Shown piece after piece: positions 27,144-36,493 of a DNA stretch of 64,000 nt (position 1 is its first letter; every line of letters begins with the position of its first letter). Source of the DNA: Petroclostridium sp. X23 (lineage in GTDB: Bacteria > Bacillota > Clostridia > SK-Y3). The position numbers were made by a program, and so were the translations under genes. The stretch covers positions 1,491,051 through 1,555,050 of the forward strand of contig NZ_CP124862.1 of assembly GCF_030013905.1 (NCBI RefSeq). Direction: 5' to 3'. The notes beneath the pieces are model-generated. The model was not told the DNA's origin, did no database searches, and saw only the letters and a list, made by a program, of their open reading frames with translations.

Positions 27144-29063
27144 TTATTCATGCAAACTTTCCCACTCCGCATAAAACTCTTCCAACGTTTCCTTCAGATA
27201 ATCAATTTTACTGCTAATCTCAAACGCCTTCTCATGGTCAGAAAACACTTCCGGATTGCATAGCTGTTGTTCCAGCTCTTGAATCTGTATTTCGGTCTCG
27301 GATATTTTCTCTTCTAACTCAGCAATCAATTTTTGTATTCTACGTTCATTGGCTTTTTTTTCTTTCTGTGATTCATACTGCTCTTTGGAGGGTGTGCTTG
27401 AAGATTCATCTATAGGCGCAGAGGTTTGGTTTTTCATTTCCACCGCATGCATTTTTTTTCTTTTTTCCACATAGTCATCATAGTTTCCTATATACTCTGT
27501 TAAATCTGCAGACTCTAATTCAACGATCCTAGATGCAATTTTATTGATAAAATACCTGTCATGGGATATTATAAACATTGTGCCGTTATAGTCCAGAAGA
27601 GCATTTTCCAATGCTTCTCTTGAATAAATATCCAAGTGGTTTGTAGGTTCATCTAATATTAAAAAGTTCGCTTTTGACAGCATAAGTTTTACTAATGCAA
27701 TCCTTCCTTTTTCGCCTCCGCTTAACACCGAGATATTTTTAAACACATCATCTCCCCTAAAGAGAAACGCCGCCAGCGCATTTCTGGTTTCCGTTTGTGT
27801 TAATTCGGGATTCGCATCCGCTACTTCATCTAACACCGTTCTTGTGATATCTATATCGGAGTGTTCTTGATCATAGTATCCCGGAATAACATTGGTTCCC
27901 CATTGTATCCATCCACTGTCTTTATTTTCTTTATCCAGTAATATCTTAAACAGTGTTGTTTTTCCTGTGCCATTCCCACCTAACAGAAAAACCTTTTCCC
28001 CGCTCCTAATGTTTAATGCTATATTGCTAAAGAGATGATTCTCCCCGTAAGACTTGGATAATCCTTCTACCGCAAGAACATCATTTCCGCTTCTAATCCT
28101 TGTCTGAAATTTAAACCGGATATTGTCAGGAAGATTTTCGGGTTTATCTACTTTTTCCATTCTATCAATAGCTTTCTGCTTGCTTTCGGCAGTACGTATG
28201 TTTTTTTCACGATTCCACTGCTTCTGCTGTTCAATAATTCCTTCAATTCTTGAAATTTCTTTCTGCTGCAAATGATACTGCTTCCACTGCTGCTCTCTGT
28301 TTACTTGTTTTTGCTTTATATAATTCGAATAATTCCCGTCATAACAAACTGCTTTTTTATTTTCAATTTCTATTGTCCTATTTGTTACCCGATCCAGAAA
28401 AAATCTATCATGAGAGATAATCATGACACTGCCCGAGTAATCGGCTAAAAAATTTTCCAGCCATTCTACTGCCTGTATATCCAAATGGTTGGTTGGTTCA
28501 TCCAAAAGAAGCATCAGAGGATTTTGTAATAAAATCTTCGCAAGCGCTACCCGTGTTTTTTGTCCACCGCTTAAATATTTAATAGGCAGGTTAAACTGTT
28601 CATCCTCAAAGCCTAAACCGACCAGCACCGCCCTAATATGACTGTTAAACCCATACCCGTTCTTATCCTTAAATTCCTCGCAAAGTTCTGCATGTTGATG
28701 CACCAACTCGTCCAAATGATGTACATCTGAAGTTTGCTCCATCTTTTTCTCAAGCACCTTAATTTTCTTCTCCATCTCTATCAATGGCGCAAATACTTCC
28801 AGCAACTCATCCCATATGTTTTTTTCCGAATCTATTTCATAATTTTGCGCCATATACCCGATGACCAGTTCTTTTGATTTATAGATTTCCCCCGAGTCCG
28901 GTAAAATTTCTCCTGTAATCATCTTAAATAGGGTAGACTTTCCTGCTCCATTTACCCCTACCAGACCAATTTTATCGTTTTTGTATATATTGAATGATAC
29001 TTGTTCCAATATCGTATCTATCCCATATGATTTACCTATATTGCTGCAATTTAATAGAATCAT
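27144..29063 (-). CDS. ABC-F family ATPase (translation factor type)
   Basis: Soluble twin-ATPase protein of 639 residues with no membrane domain. Walker A motifs GVNGAGKST and GGNGTGKTT, signatures LSGGQKTRVALAK and LSGGEKGRIALVK, and the linker between the ATPases rich in Arg/Lys/Gln (PtIM region). The C-terminus is a charged coiled coil (KLIAELEEKISETEIQIQEL), as in Uup/YdiF-like members. ABC-F proteins act on ribosomes; some confer antibiotic resistance. A housekeeping role is likelier here, but sequence alone does not decide. The ATG at 29061-29063 is preferred to a TTG three codons earlier because of the spacing from AAGGGG. Confidence 0.93.
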   Translation of the reverse strand: MILLNCSNIGKSYGIDTILEQVSFNIYKNDKIGLVGVNGAGKSTLFKMITGEILPDSGEIYKSKELVIGYMAQNYEIDSEKNIWDELLEVFAPLIEMEKKIKVLEKKMEQTSDVHHLDELVHQHAELCEEFKDKNGYGFNSHIRAVLVGLGFEDEQFNLPIKYLSGGQKTRVALAKILLQNPLMLLLDEPTNHLDIQAVEWLENFLADYSGSVMIISHDRFFLDRVTNRTIEIENKKAVCYDGNYSNYIKQKQVNREQQWKQYHLQQKEISRIEGIIEQQKQWNREKNIRTAESKQKAIDRMEKVDKPENLPDNIRFKFQTRIRSGNDVLAVEGLSKSYGENHLFSNIALNIRSGEKVFLLGGNGTGKTTLFKILLDKENKDSGWIQWGTNVIPGYYDQEHSDIDITRTVLDEVADANPELTQTETRNALAAFLFRGDDVFKNISVLSGGEKGRIALVKLMLSKANFLILDEPTNHLDIYSREALENALLDYNGTMFIISHDRYFINKIASRIVELESADLTEYIGNYDDYVEKRKKMHAVEMKNQTSAPIDESSSTPSKEQYESQKEKKANERRIQKLIAELEEKISETEIQIQELEQQLCNPEVFSDHEKAFEISSKIDYLKETLEEFYAEWESLHE

Positions 29064-29189
29064 GTTATGCAAACCCCTTTTTATAACTTCTTACCCATTA
29101 TAGCATAGGAGTTGGCAATACTGCTACTAAGGAATGACGAAATAATAATTCCTAAAGCACCAAAAACGGGTATATATTTTCAAATGATA

Positions 29190-29342
29190 CTACTCTTCTT
29201 GAAAGACCCATAGGTAATATACCGCATATACGGCCATCAGCATCAATGTTAGTCCTACACTATTATCTTTCATTAACGCCAGCCCCATAAAAACCAGTAT
29301 ATTAAAAGGGATAAAAATAGTGTGCTTCTTTACTCTCTTCAT
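29190..29342 (-). CDS. Small membrane protein, 50 residues
   Basis: Short gene: ATG at 29340-29342 preceded by AAAGGTGATACGT, stop TAG at 29190-29192. A basic start (MKRVKKHTIF) is followed by two hydrophobic segments joined by KDNSVGLT, ending LWVFQEE. The good ribosome site and clean two-helix hydrophobicity support it. I do not recognise a family. It lies between the ABC-F gene and the pilus operon. The rest of the 29064-29496 gap shows only a weak terminator-like dyad near 29456-29477. Confidence 0.6.
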   Translation of the reverse strand: MKRVKKHTIFIPFNILVFMGLALMKDNSVGLTLMLMAVYAVYYLWVFQEE

Positions 29343-29496
29343 ACGTATCACCTTTTATCTTTTGTAGATTATTGGAATATAATACCACAAAACAAATGTC
29401 GAAGTAAGATAAAAAATGAAAGCTATAAAAATACTTATATTTCAAAAAGCAAATAAGAGCAGGAATAATCCCACTCTTTCTTCTTTACTCTATTAT

Positions 29497-29838
29497 TTAA
29501 GTAATGAAAATCATGTCCCCTTTTTGAATATTTGCATTATGTATTGCCCCGGCAGGCAGCTCCACTACCTTTACCGCTTTAAATACCATGGCGCTTATTT
29601 TATTAGGATGAAGGTTTTCAATCATATGCTCTACTTTGTTTTCTTTATTGACAAAAAGGGCATCTATCGCAAATCTCATTCCAAAAGTATGTATCATATT
29701 ACAGGGTTGAATAATCAAGGCTTCGCTTTCATTCAATCTTTCTCTGAACATCAGTCCTCTAAGCCGTGTTATGAATGTCTGTGCCATAACTGCTTGATCT
29801 GCTATTATTCCATTATTACTAGCAATCTTAATCTGCAT
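29497..29838 (-). CDS. DUF192 family protein
   Basis: 113-residue protein matching DUF192 (PF02643): TFITRLRGLMFRERL, CNMIHTFGMRFAIDALFV and a C-terminal AGAIHNANIQKGD. Function unproven; members are often found near Tad/Flp pilus genes or exported through them. Here it is the gene after tadC on the same strand, about 55 bp apart, so it may be co-transcribed with the pilus operon. No signal peptide is visible in this form. Confidence 0.85.
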   Translation of the reverse strand: MQIKIASNNGIIADQAVMAQTFITRLRGLMFRERLNESEALIIQPCNMIHTFGMRFAIDALFVNKENKVEHMIENLHPNKISAMVFKAVKVVELPAGAIHNANIQKGDMIFIT

Positions 29839-29893
29839 AAAATCAACCTCAACTCCATCGTTTACTTTTAACCCCCACGATTCACCCTATCAG

Positions 29894-30817
29894 CTACTTC
29901 GCAAATGTCTCCATTAACCGTATCACTACCGGACCGAGAAGCACGGTAAAAATGGTAGGAAATATAAAAAACACCATAGGCAGCAGCATTTTAATAGGCG
30001 CCTTCATTGCCTTTTCTTGTGCTCTCTGACGTCTTCTAACCCTCATCTGATCCGATTGTACCCTTAATACATTTCCGATACTTACTCCCAACTGATCTGC
30101 CTGGATTACCGAAGCTATAAAAGTAGTGACATCCACCACCCCTAATCTATCGCTCATATTCCTCAGCGCATCTTTCCTTGGCTTTCCCATTTTTATTTCC
30201 TGCAGCACTTTATCAAATTCTTTAGCCAGCACTCCGGGCATTTTCTCTACTACCTTCCCCAATGCGGCATCAAATCCAAGACCTGCTTCCACACTCACAG
30301 TAAGCAAATCTAAAATATCCGGAAGTGTTTTGGTAATTTCCTTCTGTCTTTGCTGCGTTTTTGTAATAAGGATCATACTCGGTCCGAAAGCCCCTACTAT
30401 GATTTCCAGTACTGCAAACAACAATATTTTTTCTATAGCAGCGTCTGAAACCATCCCTAATATCACTGTAAAAACAGGAACTACCAGCATAAAAAACATT
30501 TGCGTCGTCAGCCACTCATTCACACCATAGTTAAAAGGATTTCCCGCTGCAATAATTTTCATTTCATAGCTATTTATGATCTCTTTAGGTGTGACTTTTA
30601 GCATAAAACCGGTCATCTGTCTTACAGCCGGCTGTACAATTCTGATGAGAAAAGGTTTTCTTAGCTCTTCTTCGCGGACGTCCATGCTTTTTTCCAGGCT
30701 GATTTTGTCCAACCGCTTCGTGATGATGTTTTTATTGCTTGCAGTAATGCTATAAACAGCATAAATCAGAGCAATCATTGCTGAAAATGAAAAAAATACG
30801 ATTAAATAGAGCAGCAT
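29894..30817 (-). CDS. tadC: Tad pilus inner-membrane platform protein TadC
   Basis: T2SS-F family membrane protein of 307 residues that, with TadB, forms the assembly platform for the Flp pilus. One N-terminal membrane helix, a cytoplasmic F domain with LPDILDLLTVSVEAGLGFDAAL, and C-terminal helices (MLLPMVFFIFPTIFTVLLGP). AAAAGAGGTGAAAAT precedes the ATG at 30815-30817. Gene order tadA-tadB-tadC is the conserved one. Confidence 0.94.
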   Translation of the reverse strand: MLLYLIVFFSFSAMIALIYAVYSITASNKNIITKRLDKISLEKSMDVREEELRKPFLIRIVQPAVRQMTGFMLKVTPKEIINSYEMKIIAAGNPFNYGVNEWLTTQMFFMLVVPVFTVILGMVSDAAIEKILLFAVLEIIVGAFGPSMILITKTQQRQKEITKTLPDILDLLTVSVEAGLGFDAALGKVVEKMPGVLAKEFDKVLQEIKMGKPRKDALRNMSDRLGVVDVTTFIASVIQADQLGVSIGNVLRVQSDQMRVRRRQRAQEKAMKAPIKMLLPMVFFIFPTIFTVLLGPVVIRLMETFAK

Positions 30818-30830
30818 ATTTTCACCTCTT

Positions 30831-31799
30831 TTACACTTCTATTTTTACGATCTTATTAATAAAATAAATACCCATTAATTCCATAATCACCGAACATACT
30901 ATCATCAGAAGACCTAATTTTCTTGTAAACAGAACACCTATATGCTCCGGATTGATTACTGCTAGAACGGCCCCCATCGCAGGCGGAATAATACCGATAA
31001 TAATTCCTGACATTCTGCCCTGTGCGGTAAGTGTTCTGACTTCACCTTTTATTCTAACCCTTTCTTGGATTGTCTCTGAAATATTGTCCAATATTTCAGC
31101 AAGATTTCCTCCTACCTGTCTCTGAATCATAATCGCAGTTACAACCAATTCCAGGTCATCACTCTCGACTCTTTTTACTAGGTTTTCCAAGGCTTGCTCG
31201 GTTGATAACCCCAAATTCACTTCCTTTTTTAGCTGCATAAACTCCTCCGCGATGCTTCCGGACATTTCACCGGAAGCCGTATCCACCGCTTGAAAAAAAC
31301 TGTATCCCGCTTTTAGAGAATTTGAAACCAATGTAATCGCATCTCCCAATTGGTCATTCAGCTGCTTGATTCTTTTCTTTTTCTTTGATTGCACAAATAA
31401 CATGGGAATAAACCATCCGATCACACCAAACAGCAATCCGGTAATAATACTTTGTGCGATGAGCATAAATGCGACGGCACATGCTGCAGTACTCATGATG
31501 CATATTGTAATGAATTCTTCTCCCTTTAGAGGAATATGCGCTTTTATAAGCTGTGACTGTACATATTTCTTATATCCGTTAAATATACCTAAATTGCCCA
31601 TTCCTCTGCCAGATAGCAGTATGCCTTTCATGATCCTTTTTAAAAATTTGTCCTCATCATTATCATCTGATATTTGCTGGATATTCACGTACTTCTCTAC
31701 TCTATCCACCAGCTTGCTTTTTATAAAAAAAAGCCGTATTGTCCCATATACCAATATGATGGCAGTAACAAACGATAAAGATATAATAAGGTACAGCAT
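30831..31799 (-). CDS. tadB: Tad pilus inner-membrane platform protein TadB
   Basis: T2SS-F family membrane protein of 322 residues. N-terminal helix, two central helices (about 105-145), the F domain (QLGDAITLVSNSLKAGYSFFQAV, MIQRQVGGNLAEILDNIS) and two C-terminal helices. Partner of TadC in the Flp pilus platform energised by TadA. It starts 12 bp after tadA with AAGGGGTGTAGGG ahead of the ATG. Confidence 0.94.
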   Translation of the reverse strand: MLYLIISLSFVTAIILVYGTIRLFFIKSKLVDRVEKYVNIQQISDDNDEDKFLKRIMKGILLSGRGMGNLGIFNGYKKYVQSQLIKAHIPLKGEEFITICIMSTAACAVAFMLIAQSIITGLLFGVIGWFIPMLFVQSKKKKRIKQLNDQLGDAITLVSNSLKAGYSFFQAVDTASGEMSGSIAEEFMQLKKEVNLGLSTEQALENLVKRVESDDLELVVTAIMIQRQVGGNLAEILDNISETIQERVRIKGEVRTLTAQGRMSGIIIGIIPPAMGAVLAVINPEHIGVLFTRKLGLLMIVCSVIMELMGIYFINKIVKIEV

Positions 31800-31811
31800 C
31801 CCTACACCCCT

Positions 31812-33179
31812 TTATATTTTTCTGCTTAAAAATAAATCCGACGGCAGCTTTACACCGGAGTTTTCCAATTTTTCGAAAAATTTCGGTTTGATCCCGGTAG
31901 CTATAAATTCGCCCAATACCTTTCCTTTGTCATCTTTACCGCGCTGCTTATAAATAAAAATATCCTGCAATGTAATGACCTCTCCTTCCATTCCTGCCAC
32001 TTCAGTAATATGCGTAATTTTTCTGCTCCCATCCTTGAGCCTGCTCTGCTGAATAATTAAGTCAACTGCCGATGAAATCTGTTCACGTATTGCTCTAACA
32101 GGCAAGTCCATCCCTGCCATCAGCACCATTGTCTCCAAACGGGCCAGCATATCTCTCGGTGTATTGGCATGTCCTGTAGTCAGAGAACCATCATGCCCGG
32201 TATTCATGGCTTGAAGCATATCCAGTGCTTCCCCGCCTCTTACTTCGCCGACTACCACTCGGTCCGGACGCATACGCAAGGAGTTCTTTACCAAATCCCT
32301 AATAGTGATAGCGCCTTTCCCTTCAATATTTGCAGGGCGTGTTTCCAGACGAATGACATGTTCCTGGCCTAATTGAAGTTCAGCAGCATCTTCTATGGTA
32401 ACAATACGTTCATCCGACGGTATAAAAGAAGAAAGTACGTTAAGCGTGGTTGTTTTACCACTTCCGGTACCACCCGAAACCACTATATTCAATCGAGCCT
32501 CAACACATGCTTTAATAAACATGGCCATATTAGGGTCTAACGTGTTAAAATTTATCAAGTCTTTGACCGTTAAAGGTTTCTCTGAAAACTTTCTGATGGT
32601 AATGGTAGGTCCATTCAATGCCAAAGGCGGTATAATTGCATTCACACGTGAACCATCAGGGAGCCGGGCATCTACCATGGGAGAGCTTTCATCAATTCTT
32701 CTCCCTAATGGAGCAACAATTTTTTCTATCACATGCATCACATGTTGATCATCTCTAAAAGAGATATTGCTCAGCATCAGCTTACCCTTTTGTTCAACAT
32801 ATACCTGATTAGGTCCATTCACCATGATTTCCGAAACATCTCTGTTCTGCAAAAGTCCATTGATAGGTCCAAAGCCTATTGTCTCAGCTATAATCTCTGA
32901 AGTGATTTTTTGTTTATCATTTCTTGACAGAGGGATGCTTTCCTCAGCTAACGCTTTTTCTACAAGCGCCGTGATTTTTTTTTCCAGTTCCGGTGATTCT
33001 TCTCCTTCATCTACTTCATCAGGATCTATTCCATCTACTACTTTATCGAATATCTTCTTTTTTATCTCCTCGAAGGGATCTTTCTTCTCAACCTGAACAG
33101 TCTTACGCATCTTGGAGGCACTGCCCGTATCCGTTTTTTCTACCGCTTTTTCTTTTTCTAATCGCTGTAATAGAGACAT
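31812..33179 (-). CDS. tadA: Tad pilus assembly ATPase TadA/CpaF
   Basis: Secretion ATPase of the CpaF/VirB11 family, 455 residues, which powers Flp pilus assembly. N-terminal charged region, then the CpaF domain: GPINGLLQNRDVSEIMVNGP, Walker A VSGGTGSGKTT, Asp box TIEDAAELQLGQ, Walker B VVVGEVRGGEALDMLQ and TGHDGSLTTGHAN. All key motifs are present. It lies between the TadZ-like gene and tadB. Confidence 0.96.
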   Translation of the reverse strand: MSLLQRLEKEKAVEKTDTGSASKMRKTVQVEKKDPFEEIKKKIFDKVVDGIDPDEVDEGEESPELEKKITALVEKALAEESIPLSRNDKQKITSEIIAETIGFGPINGLLQNRDVSEIMVNGPNQVYVEQKGKLMLSNISFRDDQHVMHVIEKIVAPLGRRIDESSPMVDARLPDGSRVNAIIPPLALNGPTITIRKFSEKPLTVKDLINFNTLDPNMAMFIKACVEARLNIVVSGGTGSGKTTTLNVLSSFIPSDERIVTIEDAAELQLGQEHVIRLETRPANIEGKGAITIRDLVKNSLRMRPDRVVVGEVRGGEALDMLQAMNTGHDGSLTTGHANTPRDMLARLETMVLMAGMDLPVRAIREQISSAVDLIIQQSRLKDGSRKITHITEVAGMEGEVITLQDIFIYKQRGKDDKGKVLGEFIATGIKPKFFEKLENSGVKLPSDLFLSRKI

Positions 33180-33239
33180 ATGATTTCACCTTCTATATCT
33201 TAAACTTATGGTTAAATATTCGAATCTCTTAAAATAAGC

Positions 33240-34442
33240 CTAGAATCCTAAAATCTTTTGGAAAAAGGATTTACTGTTCTCAACATGCTTCTTTTCATGG
33301 ATAATTCTATCGCCAATATCGTATATGCTTTTTGATACCCTCGCTTCAGCTCGGGTTACTACAAAAGGAAACCCTTTATTGACCGAGTTAATCACCGTAA
33401 AGTTATCTTCAGGAATATTTATCCATATATTGTTTTTTATGGTGGACTCAAAATCCTTATAACTGATTCCGAATTGTTCCGACGCCTTATTCAATACGAT
33501 TTTAACCTTTGAATCGGAATACCTTAATGATTCCATTACTTCCAGCCCCGCTTTTACATTCTTTATAGTGGGAAGGTCCATGGTAGAAACAAACAATATG
33601 ACATCCGAGGCATCCAACGCCGCCAATGTTGTTTCACTAAAATTCTGAGCAGTATCTATTACGATGTAATGATAGCTTTCCTTTAAGGTTTTAATAATTT
33701 TTTCTACATGCCGGCCCGTCACATATTCGGCATATTCCGGCTTTACCGGTGCCGGAAGCACTCTTACACCTGAGAAATGTGTAGCCATATACTCATCCAT
33801 TAATTCCTGGTCTAATATATGAATCTCTTTAATAAGTTCCGATATTGTACTTTTGATAGATACATTTAAGTGAATGGCCACATCACCAAAAAGCAAGTCA
33901 AGATCAAGCAACGCCACCCTCTTTTTTGTCTGGCGCGCAAGGGTAACTGCCAGGTTTGTTGCGATTGTGGTTTTCCCCACACCGCCTTTTGTACTAAAAA
34001 CGGATATGATTTTTGATTTTATTTCTTCTCGCTCAGTAGGGAGGATTATTTTTTGCTTTCTTTTAGAATCCAGATTGTAAGCTTTTATAATCGTATCAAT
34101 GATTTCTTCTCCGGTAAAAGGTTTTACGATATAGTCTCTGGCACCTGCCGTCATCGCTTTACGTAAATATTCCTGTTCAGCTTGCACAGACATAATAATG
34201 ATGGTCGTTTCCGGAACCTCTAACGTGATCTCTTCAGTCGCCTTAATGCCATCGGTAACAGGCATATTGATATCCATCAGAATAATATCCGGACGAACTT
34301 CACGTGCGAGAAACACCGCATCTTCTCCGTTTTCTGCTTCTCCAACAATTTCTATTCTTTCATCAAAGGATAGCAATGTCTTTATGTTTTCTCTTGTCTC
34401 TCTGACATCGTCCGCAATAATTACCTTTATTCTTTGATTCAT
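33240..34442 (-). CDS. tadZ: Receiver-domain/ParA-type ATPase fusion (TadZ/CpaE)
   Basis: Pilus localisation ATPase of 400 residues. Residues ~5-125 form a CheY-like receiver that keeps the acidic pair (IIADDV), the phospho-acceptor Asp (DIILMDINMPVTDG) and the conserved Lys (YIVKPFTGEE). In many TadZ/CpaE proteins this domain is degenerate, so here it may be a working phospho-switch. The second half is a MinD/ParA ATPase with the deviant Walker A KGGVGKTT and ALLDLDLLFGD. It probably places the Tad machine at a cell pole or site. It is separated from cpaB by a 300-bp gap filled with repeat DNA. Confidence 0.92.
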   Translation of the reverse strand: MNQRIKVIIADDVRETRENIKTLLSFDERIEIVGEAENGEDAVFLAREVRPDIILMDINMPVTDGIKATEEITLEVPETTIIIMSVQAEQEYLRKAMTAGARDYIVKPFTGEEIIDTIIKAYNLDSKRKQKIILPTEREEIKSKIISVFSTKGGVGKTTIATNLAVTLARQTKKRVALLDLDLLFGDVAIHLNVSIKSTISELIKEIHILDQELMDEYMATHFSGVRVLPAPVKPEYAEYVTGRHVEKIIKTLKESYHYIVIDTAQNFSETTLAALDASDVILFVSTMDLPTIKNVKAGLEVMESLRYSDSKVKIVLNKASEQFGISYKDFESTIKNNIWINIPEDNFTVINSVNKGFPFVVTRAEARVSKSIYDIGDRIIHEKKHVENSKSFFQKILGF

Positions 34443-34462
34443 CCTTTCACCTCTTTCTAAAT

Positions 34463-34502
34463 AGTTCGCAGTTGAAATAGTTCACGGTTCACAGTTCACA
34501 GA
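34463..34502. repeat. Heptamer repeat of the TTCACAG/TTCACGG type
   Basis: Short tandem array built from GTTCACGG and GTTCACAG units with degenerate flanking units. The same units recur near 41170, 45457 and 46740. Confidence 0.6.
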
Positions 34503-34505
34503 TAA

Positions 34506-34684
34506 TAGAGGAAATCGAACTTGGGCGGGGCCCTGTCCGAGACTACTAAAAAGTCCGATTTAGCACGAAGAGAAAATCGGACATGGGGACTGGTCTGCTG
34601 TCAGGCCTGGTTTTTGGCCGGACTGCGGCCCTGAGCCCCGCCCATGCCAGATTTTCGAACGATAAGCACTTTTTCACGCCCTCC
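34506..34684 (-). repeat. GC-rich palindromic repeat, family A copy 1 (inside the tad operon)
   Basis: Bases 34540-34684 match, in reverse orientation, the element at 56152-56304 at high identity. Shared parts are GAAAAAGTGCTT ends, the GGGCGGGGC block and a central dyad around GGCCAAAAACCAGGCC. A partial extra arm (34508-34542) precedes it. It separates cpaB from tadZ. The element is much more GC-rich than its surroundings, a sign of a mobile repeat. Confidence 0.8.
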
Positions 34685-34741
34685 AATATCGCTAAAGCAG
34701 TCGACTACCTTGCGTTGTGCTCATGTATCCTGATGTTTATA

Positions 34742-35491
34742 TCACTTTGGCAGCACGATCTTGCCTCGGTCGGTAACCATATCCTCCCTCAACGCACCGC
34801 TTGTGGTCACTTTATTATGATCGTCGACATTCCGCAATACCATTTTAATAACAGCGGTTTCTTCAATAAAAGTAAGTTTTTCTGCTTCTTCTAATGTGAC
34901 CGCCAGCGTCACTGTCTTTGGCAGCTCCTGTCTTGGCTTCTCCGGAACTTCTTGCAATTGCCCCATCCCGAGAACCAAAATATCCTGCAGTACAACCTTC
35001 GTGACTCTCGGATAGATGATCTTCTGAACATTATTCTCCAACTCATACTTATCAAATGTGACAAGAATATCTACATGATCTCCCGGGCGGATAAAATCTC
35101 CAACTTCCGAGGCTTCATTCACATTAACGGTAATAGCTCTTTTACCTTCAGGAATGACATATGATAAAAGCATTTGTTCTTCAGTAGCAATTCTGTCTTT
35201 AAGGATCTGCTCCCCTTCTATTATTTTAGATCTCGCCCGTTTTCCTATGATATCATTCATATTGGTAAATGCTTGAGGATTTACCGACGTTGTCTCAACC
35301 TTTATCATTTTAATGTCATTAGATAATATCTCTGCTCGACTTTCTACGGTTTTTGCAGCAGCCACAATATAAGAATATTCTGTTTGAATATCTGATTTTT
35401 CAATCCCCCGGATATACGAATAAATTAAAAAAGATGTAATTGCTGCCAATAAAATTGCTAAAAACAATACTTTCTTATTCACTCTATGCAT
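34742..35491 (-). CDS. cpaB: Flp pilus assembly protein CpaB/RcpC
   Basis: Membrane-anchored protein of 249 residues: one N-terminal helix (VLFLAILLAAITSFLIYSYI), a SAF-like domain (about 45-110) and the RcpC domain with the motif EASEVGDFIRPGDHVDILVTF. In Gram-negatives it aids pilus passage through the outer membrane; in this monoderm it may stabilise the fibre in the cell wall. TAGGGGGGGATTTTA precedes the ATG. Its stop is about 55 bp from the repeat element that follows. Confidence 0.9.
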   Translation of the reverse strand: MHRVNKKVLFLAILLAAITSFLIYSYIRGIEKSDIQTEYSYIVAAAKTVESRAEILSNDIKMIKVETTSVNPQAFTNMNDIIGKRARSKIIEGEQILKDRIATEEQMLLSYVIPEGKRAITVNVNEASEVGDFIRPGDHVDILVTFDKYELENNVQKIIYPRVTKVVLQDILVLGMGQLQEVPEKPRQELPKTVTLAVTLEEAEKLTFIEETAVIKMVLRNVDDHNKVTTSGALREDMVTDRGKIVLPK

Positions 35492-35503
35492 TAAAATCCC
35501 CCC

Positions 35504-36481
35504 CTATTCTACAAGCTTTACCGCATATAATCCATAATCTGTACCGTTCGGGTCACTATCGCCCACTGTTGTGTTTTTTATAAATCTTCCTAATATTCTC
35601 ATATGACCACCATCTTCATCTCTTCCTTCCAGCAAAAACATCGCGAACCCGACAATTTGAACTTCACCTTTTCCATTCACTTCCAATGTATTTACAATCG
35701 GAAGGGGGATAATACGTGAACAGGCCAAGTCATAATGATCAATTGTACACTTCGGCGAATGGCTGCATTGATTCATCAAATAATCAATCCCCTCTTCGGT
35801 AGGGTTCGGCATATTCCCGGTTTCGGTATCCACCCAATCTCCCACTTTCAGTTTGCCGGAATACCCGTATTTAATATTGTTTCTATAATTATTGGCACCG
35901 GTAGCACCTAATGCAAGAGGTCCGAAGTTTCCGTTATAGCTACCTCCTGCCCCTTCTTTTAGCGCATACTTTACACCATATTCAAAAACAAAGTCTTCTA
36001 CCGCTAAAGGCCTAACACCTGTCATGCCGGTGATAGGATATGCCACCGCTTTTGCTTTCGCATCCACCAGCGTTTTATCAAACCCCAATACTCTTGCGAA
36101 AAAGAAATTTACCGTATTCTTACCGCTTATTTCTACGCTTTTCATACTGCTTGAAACAGTGACCTGTACATCACCAGTACTAAATCCGTTTTTTTGTATA
36201 TAATCCAACGCCGTTGATTTTGCCTGCTGCTCACTGATAGAAATATCTTGTGCTGCCGCCAGTGCCGCCGCATCTACGGCATTAGACAATTTTTGTCTCT
36301 CAATATAAGTTAAACCTATATCGGTAACCAGCGCTACCATTCCAAGCATCGCTACCATTGATGCGGCAACGATAATCAGTCCAGCTCCTTGTTCTTGTTC
36401 CAATGTTTTTTTTACAGCTATCCATATTTTATTTATAATGCTTTTACTAGAGTCTTTTATTAAGAATCTCACGCTAATCAT
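35504..36481 (-). CDS. TadG-like pilus-associated protein
   Basis: 325 residues. Near the N-terminus, after a charged lead (residues 1-32), the pseudopilin-like segment QGAGLIIVAASMVAMLGMVAL forms one membrane helix, matching the TadG N-terminal (TadE/G) type. The outside part begins with DAAALAAAQ, a hallmark of this family, then a long variable region with a CxxxxxxC pair (CSHSPKC). Probably a minor pilin or adhesin-like tip component. Encoded between tadE and cpaB with 12-13 bp gaps. Confidence 0.82.
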   Translation of the reverse strand: MISVRFLIKDSSKSIINKIWIAVKKTLEQEQGAGLIIVAASMVAMLGMVALVTDIGLTYIERQKLSNAVDAAALAAAQDISISEQQAKSTALDYIQKNGFSTGDVQVTVSSSMKSVEISGKNTVNFFFARVLGFDKTLVDAKAKAVAYPITGMTGVRPLAVEDFVFEYGVKYALKEGAGGSYNGNFGPLALGATGANNYRNNIKYGYSGKLKVGDWVDTETGNMPNPTEEGIDYLMNQCSHSPKCTIDHYDLACSRIIPLPIVNTLEVNGKGEVQIVGFAMFLLEGRDEDGGHMRILGRFIKNTTVGDSDPNGTDYGLYAVKLVE

Positions 36482-36493
36482 TTCTCTCCCTTC

